A DNA stretch of 64,000 nucleotides, from NCBI GenBank assembly GCA_934446675.1, contig CAKSEL010000003.1, forward strand, positions 1 to 64,000. The letters are read 5' to 3'. The translations under genes were made by a program, and so were the position numbers. The DNA comes from an uncultured Eubacteriales bacterium. GTDB lineage: Bacteria; Bacillota; Clostridia; Oscillospirales; CAG-382. The notes beneath the pieces were generated by a model that saw nothing but the letters and a program-made list of their open reading frames with translations, was not told the DNA's origin and searched no databases. Positions 26,547 through 34,470 of this stretch are shown here, piece by piece (position 1 is the stretch's first letter; every line of letters begins with the position of its first letter).

Positions 26547-27206
26547 ATGAGGAATATTACATTAAAGCTTAAGCCCTTCAAAAACGACATACTTTGCGCG
26601 CTTTGCTTTTTCACGGTTTTTTTATACTCCATGTCAGGCGCATTTTACGTAAAAGGACAGGACAAAACCGTGCTTGACAAGGTAGTGCGGCTGCACGTCA
26701 TCGCAAACTCGGACTCCGACGCCGATCAGCGTGTAAAGCTCATTGTGCGCGACGGGATAACGAGCGTTACAAGCGAACTTTTTGCGGACTGCCGCGATAT
26801 TGACTCGGCTAAAGAAGCAGCCGAACGCAGCCGCGAAAAAATACTGTCCGCAGCGCGAAAAGCATTGTCCGAAAACGGCATGGACTACGGCGCAGAACTC
26901 AAAACAGGCATTGAAACATATCCCGTGCGGACATACGGAGATTTTGTATTTCCGGCAGGCGACTACTTTTCGGTACGCGTAATTCTCGGCGAAGGCAAGG
27001 GAAAAAACTGGTGGTGCGTGCTGTTTCCGCCGTTATGCACATCGGGCGCGGTCATGGATACGGACGAGGGTAAGGAGCTGTTTCGTTCTTTCGGCTTTAC
27101 CGAGAACGAGGTAGACGAGCTTGTCCCCGACGGCAACATTGAGGATAAGACCGAAGTAAAATTCAGACTGGCGGAATTATTCAGGGATTTGTGCGGCGCG
27201 GACTGA
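26547..27206 (+). CDS. spoIIR: Stage II sporulation protein R
   Basis: A forespore-secreted signalling protein that triggers SpoIIGA to process pro-sigma-E in the mother cell. An N-terminal membrane or signal helix (about 12-32) is followed by the family core: VVRLHVIANSDSDADQRVKLIVRD, ETYPVRTYGDFVFPAGDY and GKNWWCVLFPPLC. The 219 residues are typical. The gene shows that the organism has the sigma-F to sigma-E relay. AAAGGAG precedes the ATG. Confidence 0.96.
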   Translation: MRNITLKLKPFKNDILCALCFFTVFLYSMSGAFYVKGQDKTVLDKVVRLHVIANSDSDADQRVKLIVRDGITSVTSELFADCRDIDSAKEAAERSREKILSAARKALSENGMDYGAELKTGIETYPVRTYGDFVFPAGDYFSVRVILGEGKGKNWWCVLFPPLCTSGAVMDTDEGKELFRSFGFTENEVDELVPDGNIEDKTEVKFRLAELFRDLCGAD

Positions 27207-27233
27207 TTAATCACAAAACAGAGGTTTAAAAGA

Positions 27234-28427
27234 GTGACTGAAATTTCAAGAGGCTGCGGAATAGTATGCGAATACAATCCGTTTCACACGGGACACGCAT
27301 ACCAGATAGAAAAAGTAAAAGATCTGACCGGAAAACCCGTCGTCTGCGTTATGAGCGGCGGCTTTACCCAACGCGCAGAACCCGCGTGCAGAAACAAGCT
27401 TCTCCGTGCCGGCGACGCCGTGAAAAACGGCGCGGACATTGTGCTTGAGCTGCCGTTTCCATACTCTTGCATGGGTGCGCGCGATTTTGCGTACAGCGCG
27501 GTATCGGTGCTTATAAAAAGCGCTCTGTGCGACAGCATCGCTTTCGGCTCGGAATGTGCAGACATAGTTCTGCTTACCGAAATCGCAGGGCTTATTGCAG
27601 CTCCGTCATTCAATAAAAGCATATCCGAAATACAGAGATCCGACAAAACTTTAAGCTATGCGCGCGCAAGAATACTTGCAGCCGAAAAGGCACTTGGGGA
27701 AACCGCGGCGCAGGTATTGGCAAATCCAAACGACATTCTTGCCGCCGAATATCTCCGTGCAAACATACTGTACGGAAGTCCGCTGAAGCCTGTCCCGATA
27801 AAACGCGAAACGCCGAGAGGCGGCAAGGACAACAATTTCGCATCAAGCTCTTACATAAGAGCCGCAATCGACGGCGCGAAAAAAGCAGGACTCTCCGAAA
27901 TTTCCGATGAAATCAAAGGCTTTATGCCATATGACGCGGATATAGAACAGTTTGAAACAGATTTTTCGCTTTTTGAAACGGTAATGCACCTGTCGATATG
28001 CGCGCAAAGCCCGGAACGCCTTGAAAACATTGCCGAAGTTCCGCGCGGCGCAGGCTATCTTATATTTGAAAATGCATTGAAATCTAAAACATACGGTGAA
28101 TTTTTGAAAAATCTCTCGACAAAATGCTTTACAAATGCTAAAATAAGACGAATGATATTGTTTTGTTTCTTCGGCATAACCAAGCAACAGGCAAAAGAGG
28201 ACCTTGACTATACATTTCTTCTCGCATCTACCAAGACCGGACGAATGCTTCTGTCCGAAACCCGCGGCAAAAGAGATATACTCCTTGCATCAAAGGCGGC
28301 GAACCTTAAAGGCTCTCCCGGAGCAATGCGCCGCCGTCAATGCGCAAAATACGCTGAAGAGGTAGTGGAAAAATGCCATCAAAATCAAACCGGTCTTACA
28401 GAGACAGAAACGCCGACAATACACTGA
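27234..28427 (+). CDS. tmcAL: tRNA(Met) cytidine acetate ligase
   Basis: An ATP-dependent enzyme (YlbM family) that makes N4-acetylcytidine at the wobble position of elongator tRNA-Met from acetate. The nucleotidyltransferase HxGH motif is in EYNPFHTGH at residues 13-21. CVMSGGFTQRAEPA and GADIVLELPFPYS are family signatures, and SSSYIRAAI binds nucleotide. The 397 residues are normal. The GTG start is preceded by GAGG. The next gene starts inside its 3' end with a 55-nt overlap. Confidence 0.93.
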   Translation: MTEISRGCGIVCEYNPFHTGHAYQIEKVKDLTGKPVVCVMSGGFTQRAEPACRNKLLRAGDAVKNGADIVLELPFPYSCMGARDFAYSAVSVLIKSALCDSIAFGSECADIVLLTEIAGLIAAPSFNKSISEIQRSDKTLSYARARILAAEKALGETAAQVLANPNDILAAEYLRANILYGSPLKPVPIKRETPRGGKDNNFASSSYIRAAIDGAKKAGLSEISDEIKGFMPYDADIEQFETDFSLFETVMHLSICAQSPERLENIAEVPRGAGYLIFENALKSKTYGEFLKNLSTKCFTNAKIRRMILFCFFGITKQQAKEDLDYTFLLASTKTGRMLLSETRGKRDILLASKAANLKGSPGAMRRRQCAKYAEEVVEKCHQNQTGLTETETPTIH

Positions 28428-29377
28428 TCTACGCATATTCCCGAAAGCTTATCCCGGAATTTGCGGGACTTCTTATCGACGGCAGCGGTTCTATACTTTA
28501 CTGCTCGGAAAACGCAAAAGAGCTTTGCTCGTACCGCAGCAACGGCAGTCTTATAAACCTTGTTGCCGGCGAGGACAGGGACATTTTAAAGCGCTGTCTT
28601 GAGGCAAGATCCGACTGCTGCATAAGGCTTCATTTCAGGAAAAAAGCGTGTGCTGCCGTGTCATACTGCGGAAACGGGATATTTACGGCGTACATCTTTG
28701 TCGCATTTGAAAAAATAGACGGAGATATTGCATCGGAATTGAAACGCATTTCCATGTCTCTCGACTACATCAAGAGTTTTGCCGAAAAACACGATGTTCC
28801 GTTTGTTTCGGAAATTACCGACGCCTTTACGTTCTGTGCGAAAAAGCTTGAGGAATACAACCGTCTGTATAACGACGCGCGCAGCAACCCCGGCGGAATT
28901 GTCACGGATATGGCGGAATTTATAAAAGCCTACATTGACTTTCTCAAAAAGGGCGGCTACATCAAGCCAAGCTCGGCAGAATTCGTCTGCGTGGGAAACA
29001 GCGCGTATGCAAGCATAAACCCCGGAATTTTTACGCGCTTTATATCGGCGTGCGTGTACTATATTTACAATCAGTCGGAAAACGCAAGGCTTAAACTTCA
29101 CGTCAAGAGCACTGACGGCAAGGTGCGCATTATTCTGTCGGCGCAGAGAAGCGCGGAACCCGACTACGGCACGTTTGTAAACTTTCTTTCGGAGGTTTCG
29201 GGCCTTCTCGGCTGGGAAACCGAGCTTTCAAAAGATCCCGAATTCGGCGGCGTTTCACTCATTATCACACTTCCTGCAACCGACGCGCCCAAGCACGGCG
29301 AGTTCAGAAATTCCGGCATTTTTGGCTATGAATTTGACTTTAAACCGTACTGTGCAATGTTTCTGTTCTCTCTCTGA
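28373..29377 (+). CDS. PAS- and ATPase-like orphan protein
   Basis: A 334-residue soluble protein I do not recognise as a named family. Residues about 25-110 look PAS-like (FAGLLIDGSGSILYCSENAKEL), 120-165 are helical like a dimerisation region, and 195-285 resemble a degenerate histidine-kinase ATPase fold ending in GLLGWETELSKDPEFGGVSLIITLP. The phosphoacceptor His and clear N, G1 and G2 boxes are missing, so kinase activity is unlikely. The 5' end overlaps tmcAL by 55 nt in another frame, pointing to co-translation. A strong terminator follows. Confidence 0.65.
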   Translation: MPSKSNRSYRDRNADNTLIYAYSRKLIPEFAGLLIDGSGSILYCSENAKELCSYRSNGSLINLVAGEDRDILKRCLEARSDCCIRLHFRKKACAAVSYCGNGIFTAYIFVAFEKIDGDIASELKRISMSLDYIKSFAEKHDVPFVSEITDAFTFCAKKLEEYNRLYNDARSNPGGIVTDMAEFIKAYIDFLKKGGYIKPSSAEFVCVGNSAYASINPGIFTRFISACVYYIYNQSENARLKLHVKSTDGKVRIILSAQRSAEPDYGTFVNFLSEVSGLLGWETELSKDPEFGGVSLIITLPATDAPKHGEFRNSGIFGYEFDFKPYCAMFLFSL

Positions 29378-29399
29378 AATTCTGCAAGAAATAAACCGT

Positions 29400-29443
29400 C
29401 CTCCGGCGTCTTTCCGTACAAATTCGGACTGCCGGAGGTTTTT
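29400..29443 (+). terminator. Intrinsic terminator after the PAS-like gene
   Basis: CCTCCGGC (29400-29407) pairs with GCCGGAGG (29431-29438), followed by TTTTT. It closes the ispE to PAS-like transcript. Confidence 0.85.
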
Positions 29444-29457
29444 GTATACAGGTGTAC
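29444..29457. promoter_or_regulatory. Palindrome GTATACAGGTGTAC upstream of the WYL gene
   Basis: One mismatch from the reverse complement of the 14-mer at 2762 and 7504. It sits 12 bp upstream of the -35 of the WYL-regulator promoter. Confidence 0.4.
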
Positions 29458-29469
29458 ATTGATCGGCAC

Positions 29470-29498
29470 TTGCAAAATGCTTTTATATGTGGTAAAAT
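29470..29498 (+). promoter_or_regulatory. Promoter of the WYL regulator operon
   Basis: TTGCAA (29470-29475), a 17-nt spacer and TAAAAT (29493-29498), with TGTGG directly before the -10. Confidence 0.75.
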
Positions 29499-29538
29499 AT
29501 ACTTTGAATAAGGCTTTTTGCAAAAGGAGGCGCGAAGT

Positions 29539-30537
29539 ATGCCGAAAATGCCCAATCAGAAACAGAAACTGCTTATTCTGAGAAGGTATCTTTACGAAAA
29601 TACCGACGAAAATCATAAAGTATCGGTAAACGACATGGTAAACTATCTTGAAGCGTGCGGAGTAAGCGCCGAAAGAAAAAGCCTTTACGACGATATAGAA
29701 CAACTCCGCGCATTCGGCGACGACATTCTGCTTGACAAAAGCGAGCGCAAAACGGGATATTACGTCGCAAGCCGCGAATTTGAGCTTTCCGAGCTTAAAC
29801 TGCTTGTTGACGCGGTGCAGGGATCAAAGTTCATAACGCGAAAAAAATCCGCGCAGCTTATCAAAAAGCTCGAAGGGCTTTGCAGCAGAAGTCAGGGTGC
29901 GGAGCTTTCGCGCCAGGTACTCATAAGCCGCAGAATAAAGAACATGAACGAGAGTATATATTACAGCGTTGACGCGCTGCACGCTGCGATAAACTCGGAC
30001 AGTAGCATAAAATTTCAATATTTCGACTACGATCTGAAATTTGAGCGCGTACTGCGGCACGACGGAAAATTCTACACCGTAAGCCCGTTCGCGCTTACAT
30101 GGGACGACGAAAACTACTATCTTATTGCCTACGACCACGAATCGCGCATGATACGCCACTACCGCGTTGACCGCATGGTTTCGATAAAGCCGACGGGAGA
30201 ACGCAGGCTCGGACGCGATGAGTTTGAAAAGACCGATATAGAAAGCTATTCCGGCAAAGTCTTTTCTATGTTCGGCGGCACGGAACAGCGAATAGGCATG
30301 GAATTTGACAACAGCCTTACAAACGCCGTCATAGACCGTTTCGGCAAAGACATAATGATACGCGAAAGCGAAAACAAAGGAAAATTCTACATAAGCGCAG
30401 ACGTTATCGTAAGCCCGCATTTCTACGGCTGGCTGTTTTCGTTCGGCGAAAAGGTAAGGCTTGTGTCGCCCGAAAGCGCGGTTGCTCAGTTTAAAGAATA
30501 TGCAGACTCCGTCCGCGCGCTTTACGAAAGCAAGTAA
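29539..30537 (+). CDS. WYL-domain transcriptional regulator
   Basis: A 332-residue regulator of the DeoR-type HTH plus WYL family. A winged helix-turn-helix lies at about 5-70 (VSVNDMVNYLEACGVSAERKSLYDDIEQL), and the WYL domain at about 135-215 contains YSVDALHAAIN and VSPFALTWDDENYYLIAYD. WYL domains bind ligands, often nucleotides or nucleic acid. The target is unknown. ATG 29539 was chosen for AAAGGAGG 8 nt upstream. It may regulate itself through the palindrome at 29444. Confidence 0.9.
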   Translation: MPKMPNQKQKLLILRRYLYENTDENHKVSVNDMVNYLEACGVSAERKSLYDDIEQLRAFGDDILLDKSERKTGYYVASREFELSELKLLVDAVQGSKFITRKKSAQLIKKLEGLCSRSQGAELSRQVLISRRIKNMNESIYYSVDALHAAINSDSSIKFQYFDYDLKFERVLRHDGKFYTVSPFALTWDDENYYLIAYDHESRMIRHYRVDRMVSIKPTGERRLGRDEFEKTDIESYSGKVFSMFGGTEQRIGMEFDNSLTNAVIDRFGKDIMIRESENKGKFYISADVIVSPHFYGWLFSFGEKVRLVSPESAVAQFKEYADSVRALYESK

Positions 30538-30579
30538 TATTTTTTCAGATACAATTTTTATACAGAGGTAAAAAACGTT

Positions 30580-31416
30580 ATGCCGATCTGCGATATGCAT
30601 ATACACACGCGCCTTTCCTCCGACGCCGACCAAAGAGAGGACAACTGCGTTTTGACATACTGCAAAAACGCGCAAAAAGCCGGTATTAAATATCTTGCCT
30701 TTACAGAGCACCGCGACATAATAACGGGTGACGACGGCAAGATAAACGCCGACCTTTACGAGTCCGAAAGACAGTGCAATGAGGCAAAAAACAAGTTCGG
30801 TTCATGCCCGGAGGTGCTTTTCGGCGTCGAGCTTGCGCACGCGCATATATATATAAAAGAGGCGGCGCAAATACTGTCCGCGCAAAATTTCGACTTTGTT
30901 CTCGGCTCGCTGCACGTTCTCTCCGACGATACGGATTTTTACCGCATGGATTTTTCGGAATATACCGACGGCGAACTGAGAAACAAGTTCTCGGACTATC
31001 TTTCGGAACTGTGCGATATTGCCGAAAACTGCGACTTTGATTCTCTTGCGCACGCGTCGTACCCTTTAAGATATTTCAGAAGATCCGGACGCAGAAACGC
31101 GATAAAGCTTTCGGATTATTATAAAGACTACGACAGGATCTTCGGCGCGCTTATAGAACGCGGCAAGGCGCTTGAAATAAACTGCAAGTCGTTTTTCGAG
31201 AGCGGATACAACGCGCCCGTGCCGGAATATGAGCTTATTGACAGATATATCTCGCTCGGCGGAAGGCTGTTTACTCTCGGTTCGGACACGCATGACTGCA
31301 GCGACGTCGGAATAGGCATAAGCGAGGCTCAGAAGTATCTGAAAAGCAAGAATATCGGCAGGCTCTGCGCTTTTCGCGGCAGAAAAATGTTTTTTATACC
31401 AAACGATACGGAGTGA
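30580..31416 (+). CDS. PHP-domain phosphatase, histidinol-phosphatase-like
   Basis: A 278-residue PHP-family metal-dependent phosphoesterase. Metal ligands are visible in DMHIHTRLS (5-13), FTEHRD, LGSLHVL, LAHASYP and GSDTHD near the C-terminus, the order found in HisJ/HisK histidinol-phosphatases. The histidine operon of this window (56.2-63.9 kb) lacks a histidinol-phosphatase gene, so this protein is a reasonable candidate for that step; the assignment is inference. It follows the WYL regulator by 42 nt and overlaps the region upstream of the HAD gene. Confidence 0.82.
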   Translation: MPICDMHIHTRLSSDADQREDNCVLTYCKNAQKAGIKYLAFTEHRDIITGDDGKINADLYESERQCNEAKNKFGSCPEVLFGVELAHAHIYIKEAAQILSAQNFDFVLGSLHVLSDDTDFYRMDFSEYTDGELRNKFSDYLSELCDIAENCDFDSLAHASYPLRYFRRSGRRNAIKLSDYYKDYDRIFGALIERGKALEINCKSFFESGYNAPVPEYELIDRYISLGGRLFTLGSDTHDCSDVGIGISEAQKYLKSKNIGRLCAFRGRKMFFIPNDTE

Positions 31417-31427
31417 AACAAAAATCA

Positions 31428-32186
31428 ATGATAAAACTTGCTGTATTTGACATAGACGGCACGGTTCTTTCTCACGGAGAACATAAAATTGAAAGCAGCC
31501 TTGCAGAAAAACTTTACTCGCTGAAAAGCAAAGGTATACAGCTTGCCTTTGCGTCGGGACGGGCATACAAAAGCCAGCTCGCAATACTCGGCGATCTTGC
31601 AGACGGCGCGTATCTTATCTGCACCGAAGGAGCTGCAATGTTCTTTGGCGGAAAGAATTTGTATACACGTATACTTTCATCCTCCGACGTACTCAAAATA
31701 ACGCGCGCGGACGAATACAAAAACTGCGTTATATCGGTGTCGGTCCCGGACTGCTGTTATGTGCTTTCGGGAGACGCGGAACGTGTGCCCGAATACAAAA
31801 GCGGAGTTCATTCGGACGAGATAAAGACCGCGTCCACGCTTTACGACATACAGGAGTCTGTGCTTAAAGTATCGGTATATTCTCCCGACTTTACGCCGAA
31901 GCCGCTGCTTTATGCGCCGAAATCGGTGCGCGTATGCTACAACGCAAACGGCTGGTGCGAATATGTGAGCGCGATTGCTTCAAAAGGACTTGCGGTGTCG
32001 GATCTTCAGATGCGCCTGTATCTTTCAAAGTACGACACGGCTTGTTTCGGCGACGGCGCAAACGACGAGGATATGATGAAAAAAGCAAAGCTTGCCGTAA
32101 GCGTAAACGACGCCGCAAAGTCGCTTGAGGGCGTGTGCAATGTCCACACCGACAATCTGCCGCAGTTTCTGGAAGAAAATCTATGA
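31428..32186 (+). CDS. HAD-family (Cof-type) hydrolase
   Basis: A 252-residue haloacid dehalogenase-superfamily phosphatase of the Cof/YidA type. Motif 1 is DIDGTV with the nucleophile Asp near residue 8, motif 2 is ASGRAYKS, and motif 4 is FGDGANDEDMM. The C2-type cap lies between about 85 and 180. Its substrate is probably a sugar phosphate or small phosphometabolite. ATG 31428 follows GGAG at 14 nt; an earlier GTG at 31413 overlaps the previous stop. Its TGA overlaps the ATG of the next gene. Confidence 0.87.
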   Translation: MIKLAVFDIDGTVLSHGEHKIESSLAEKLYSLKSKGIQLAFASGRAYKSQLAILGDLADGAYLICTEGAAMFFGGKNLYTRILSSSDVLKITRADEYKNCVISVSVPDCCYVLSGDAERVPEYKSGVHSDEIKTASTLYDIQESVLKVSVYSPDFTPKPLLYAPKSVRVCYNANGWCEYVSAIASKGLAVSDLQMRLYLSKYDTACFGDGANDEDMMKKAKLAVSVNDAAKSLEGVCNVHTDNLPQFLEENL

Positions 32187-32785
32187 AAAAAGCAGTCATC
32201 TATGTACACGGCAAGGGCGGAAACGCAGAAGAATCGGAATTTTACAGGAATCTGTGCAATGGATACGGCGTTTTCGGACTTGATTACGTTTCGGATACGC
32301 CATGGGACGCGAAAACAGAATTTCCGCCGCTGTTTGAAGAAATCTGCAAAGATTATAACGACGTCACGCTCATTGCAAACAGCATAGGCGCGTTTTTTTC
32401 AATGAACGCTCTTGCAGATGAAAAGAAAATATCAAAAGCGCTGTTTATTTCGCCGATAGTCAACATGGAAAAGCTGATATGCGACATGATGACGTGGGCA
32501 AACGTCACGGAAGAACAACTTAAAAGCAAAGGCGAGATACCGACAGACTTCGGCGAAACGCTCTCATGGAAATATCTCTGCTATGTAAGACAAAATCCGC
32601 TTTTGTGGAATATTCCGACAAAAATTCTCTACGGCGAAAAGGATAACCTTACAAGCCTTGACACCGTGACGGAATTTGCAAGATCGCATAACGCGCCGCT
32701 TACCGTCATGAAAGACGGAGAACACTGGTTTCATACGAAAGAACAGCTTGAATTTCTCGCGGATTGGATAAAAAGCAGCATTTAA
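32183..32785 (+). CDS. Alpha/beta hydrolase
   Basis: A 200-residue compact alpha/beta hydrolase. The early oxyanion motif YVHGKGGN is at about residues 7-14, the nucleophile elbow reads ANSIGA (Ala in place of the first Gly of GxSxG), the acid is in YGEKDNLTS, and the His is in GEHWFHT. The substrate is unknown; esterase or peptidase is possible. The ATG overlaps the HAD stop codon. A terminator follows. Confidence 0.85.
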   Translation: MKKAVIYVHGKGGNAEESEFYRNLCNGYGVFGLDYVSDTPWDAKTEFPPLFEEICKDYNDVTLIANSIGAFFSMNALADEKKISKALFISPIVNMEKLICDMMTWANVTEEQLKSKGEIPTDFGETLSWKYLCYVRQNPLLWNIPTKILYGEKDNLTSLDTVTEFARSHNAPLTVMKDGEHWFHTKEQLEFLADWIKSSI

Positions 32786-32816
32786 AATACGTATATAAAA
32801 AACAAACCCGACGCAG

Positions 32817-32857
32817 AGCCTTTTTACAGGTGCGCCGGGATATTTTTATGCGTTTAT
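32817..32857 (+). terminator. Intrinsic terminator after the alpha/beta hydrolase
   Basis: An imperfect stem of CCCG-A-CGC with GCG-C-CGGG (32817-32849), followed by ATATTTTT. The right arm and tail (GCGCCGGGATATT) are nearly identical to those of the terminator at 51883. Confidence 0.65.
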
Positions 32858-32873
32858 AAGCTTTTTGTCAAAA

Positions 32874-34271
32874 TCAGAATACGAGTTTTTCCTCGATGTA
32901 GCTCTTGACGTCCTCAAGCTTAATTCTTACCTGCTGCATGGAGTCGCGCTCTCTTACCGTTACGCAGCCGTCGGTTTCGGTATCAAAGTCGTAGGTAATG
33001 CAGAACGGAGTTCCGATCTCGTCCTCTCTGCGGTAACGCTTGCCGATAGAGCCTGCGTCGTCAAAGTCAACCATAAAGGACTTGGAAAGCTCGTTGTAAA
33101 GCTCGGTTGCCTTTGCGGAAAGCTTCTTTGAAAGAGGAAGTACGGCAGCCTTCATAGGCGCAAGCGCCGGATGCAGACGGAGTACGGTTCTGACATCTCC
33201 GCCTTCAAGCTCTTCTTCGTCATATGCGTCGCAGAGGAAGCTGAGGAAGCATCTTTCTACGCCGAGAGACGGCTCGACAACATACGGAACGTATCTCTCG
33301 TTGGTTTCGGGATCGAAATACGAAAGATCCTTGTTCGAGGTCTTGATGTGCTGATTGAGGTCGTAGTCGGTTCTGTCGGCAATTCCCCAAAGCTCGCCCC
33401 AGCCGAACGGGAACAGAAATTCAAAGTCTGTGGTTGCCTTGGAATAGAACGAAAGCTCTTCGGGCTCATGGTCGCGCAGTCTGAGGTTTTCCTCTTTCAT
33501 GCCGAGGCTGAGAAGGAAGTTCTTGCAGTATTCTCTCCAATAGCTGAACCATTCGAGGTCTGTATCGGGCTTGCAGAAGAATTCAAGCTCCATCTGCTCA
33601 AACTCTCTTACACGGAAGATAAAGTTGCCGGGAGTTATCTCGTTTCTGAACGACTTGCCTATCTGAGCGATACCGAACGGAACTTTCTTTCTCGTGGTTC
33701 TCTGAACGTTGGCAAAGTTTACGAAAATACCCTGTGCGGTTTCGGGACGGAGATAAACGGTGTTCTTTGCGTCCTCGGTTACGCCCTGGAAAGTTTTGAA
33801 CATAAGGTTGAACTGGCGTATGTCGGTAAAGTTGTGCTTGCCGCAGGTGGGACAGGGAATGTTGTGGTCGTCGATAAACTTCTTCATGTCCTCCTGGCTC
33901 ATTGCGTCGGCGCTTGTTTCAAGCTTGTAATCGTTCTCGGCGCACCAGTCCTCTATTATCTTGTCGGCACGGAATCTCTCGTGGCACTCGCGGCAGTCCA
34001 TAAGAGGATCGGAAAATCCGCCGAGATGTCCCGAAGCCACCCATGTCTGAGGATTCATAAGTATTGCGGCGTCAAGTCCGACGTTGTAAGGGTTCTCCTG
34101 AACGAACTTTCTCCACCATGCTTTTTTGACGTTGTTCTTCATCTCAACGCCGAGAGGGCCGTAGTCCCATGTGTTGGCAAGACCGCCGTAGATTTCGCTG
34201 CCTGCGAATACGAAGCCTCTGTTTTTACAGAACGCTACGATTTTTTCCATTGACTTTTCTGTGTTTTTCAC
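32874..34271 (-). CDS. glyS: Glycine--tRNA ligase (homodimeric type)
   Basis: A class II aminoacyl-tRNA synthetase of the alpha-2 type, also called glyQS. Motifs seen are the N-terminal FVFAGSEIYGGLANTWDYGPLG, AILMNPQTWVASGHLGGFSDPL, the motif 2 region FRNEITPGNFIFRVREFEQMELEFFC and the motif 3 region EPSLGVERCFL. The mature length is about 465 residues. The start is best placed at GTG 34271, 9 nt after AAAGGA; ATG 34280 sits directly on that ribosome site, and ATG 34250 is another option. No T-box leader is present upstream. Confidence 0.92.
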   Translation of the reverse strand: MKNTEKSMEKIVAFCKNRGFVFAGSEIYGGLANTWDYGPLGVEMKNNVKKAWWRKFVQENPYNVGLDAAILMNPQTWVASGHLGGFSDPLMDCRECHERFRADKIIEDWCAENDYKLETSADAMSQEDMKKFIDDHNIPCPTCGKHNFTDIRQFNLMFKTFQGVTEDAKNTVYLRPETAQGIFVNFANVQRTTRKKVPFGIAQIGKSFRNEITPGNFIFRVREFEQMELEFFCKPDTDLEWFSYWREYCKNFLLSLGMKEENLRLRDHEPEELSFYSKATTDFEFLFPFGWGELWGIADRTDYDLNQHIKTSNKDLSYFDPETNERYVPYVVEPSLGVERCFLSFLCDAYDEEELEGGDVRTVLRLHPALAPMKAAVLPLSKKLSAKATELYNELSKSFMVDFDDAGSIGKRYRREDEIGTPFCITYDFDTETDGCVTVRERDSMQQVRIKLEDVKSYIEEKLVF

Positions 34272-34325
34272 TTTCGTCATTCCTTTACTGTTTGTATATA
34301 AATTTAAATTTTTCGCTTTTTGTAT

Positions 34326-34354
34326 CCGGCTGCACTTTTTGTGCGCGCAGCCGG
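34326..34354. other. Stem-loop upstream of glyS
   Basis: CCGGCTGCAC pairs with GTGC..GCAGCCGG around a T-rich loop, about 55 nt before the glyS start. No T-run follows on the minus strand, so it is not a clear terminator. Its role in glyS expression is unknown. Confidence 0.4.
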
Positions 34355-34394
34355 TAAATTTTTCGCTTTGCTTTACTGCAAGCTCTTCGTTTGG

Positions 34395-34470
34395 GGCAAT
34401 ATATTGCAATGTTTATCCGCGAAGCTAGTAAAAGTTCTTTGCCTACTTTCTTACAAGAAAGTAGGGGGAA
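34395..34470 (-). repeat. Short remnant of the intergenic repeat (left-end hairpin), copy F
   Basis: Immediately after the lysA stop, CCTACTTTCTT pairs with AAGAAAGTAGG (34442-34465) and is followed by GCAAAGAA. This matches the left-end module of the large repeat (TTTCTT hairpin followed by GCAAAGAA) in the same orientation and at the same position relative to a stop codon. The remaining modules are absent. The hairpin may also end lysA transcription. Confidence 0.5.

Noticed and set aside
33171..34253. A 360-codon open frame antisense to glyS.
   Set aside because: The glyS frame shows all family motifs, so the antisense frame is incidental.
34272..34470. T-box riboswitch upstream of glyS.
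   Set aside because: No AGGGTGGNACCGCG box or specifier stem is present; only simple hairpins are seen.
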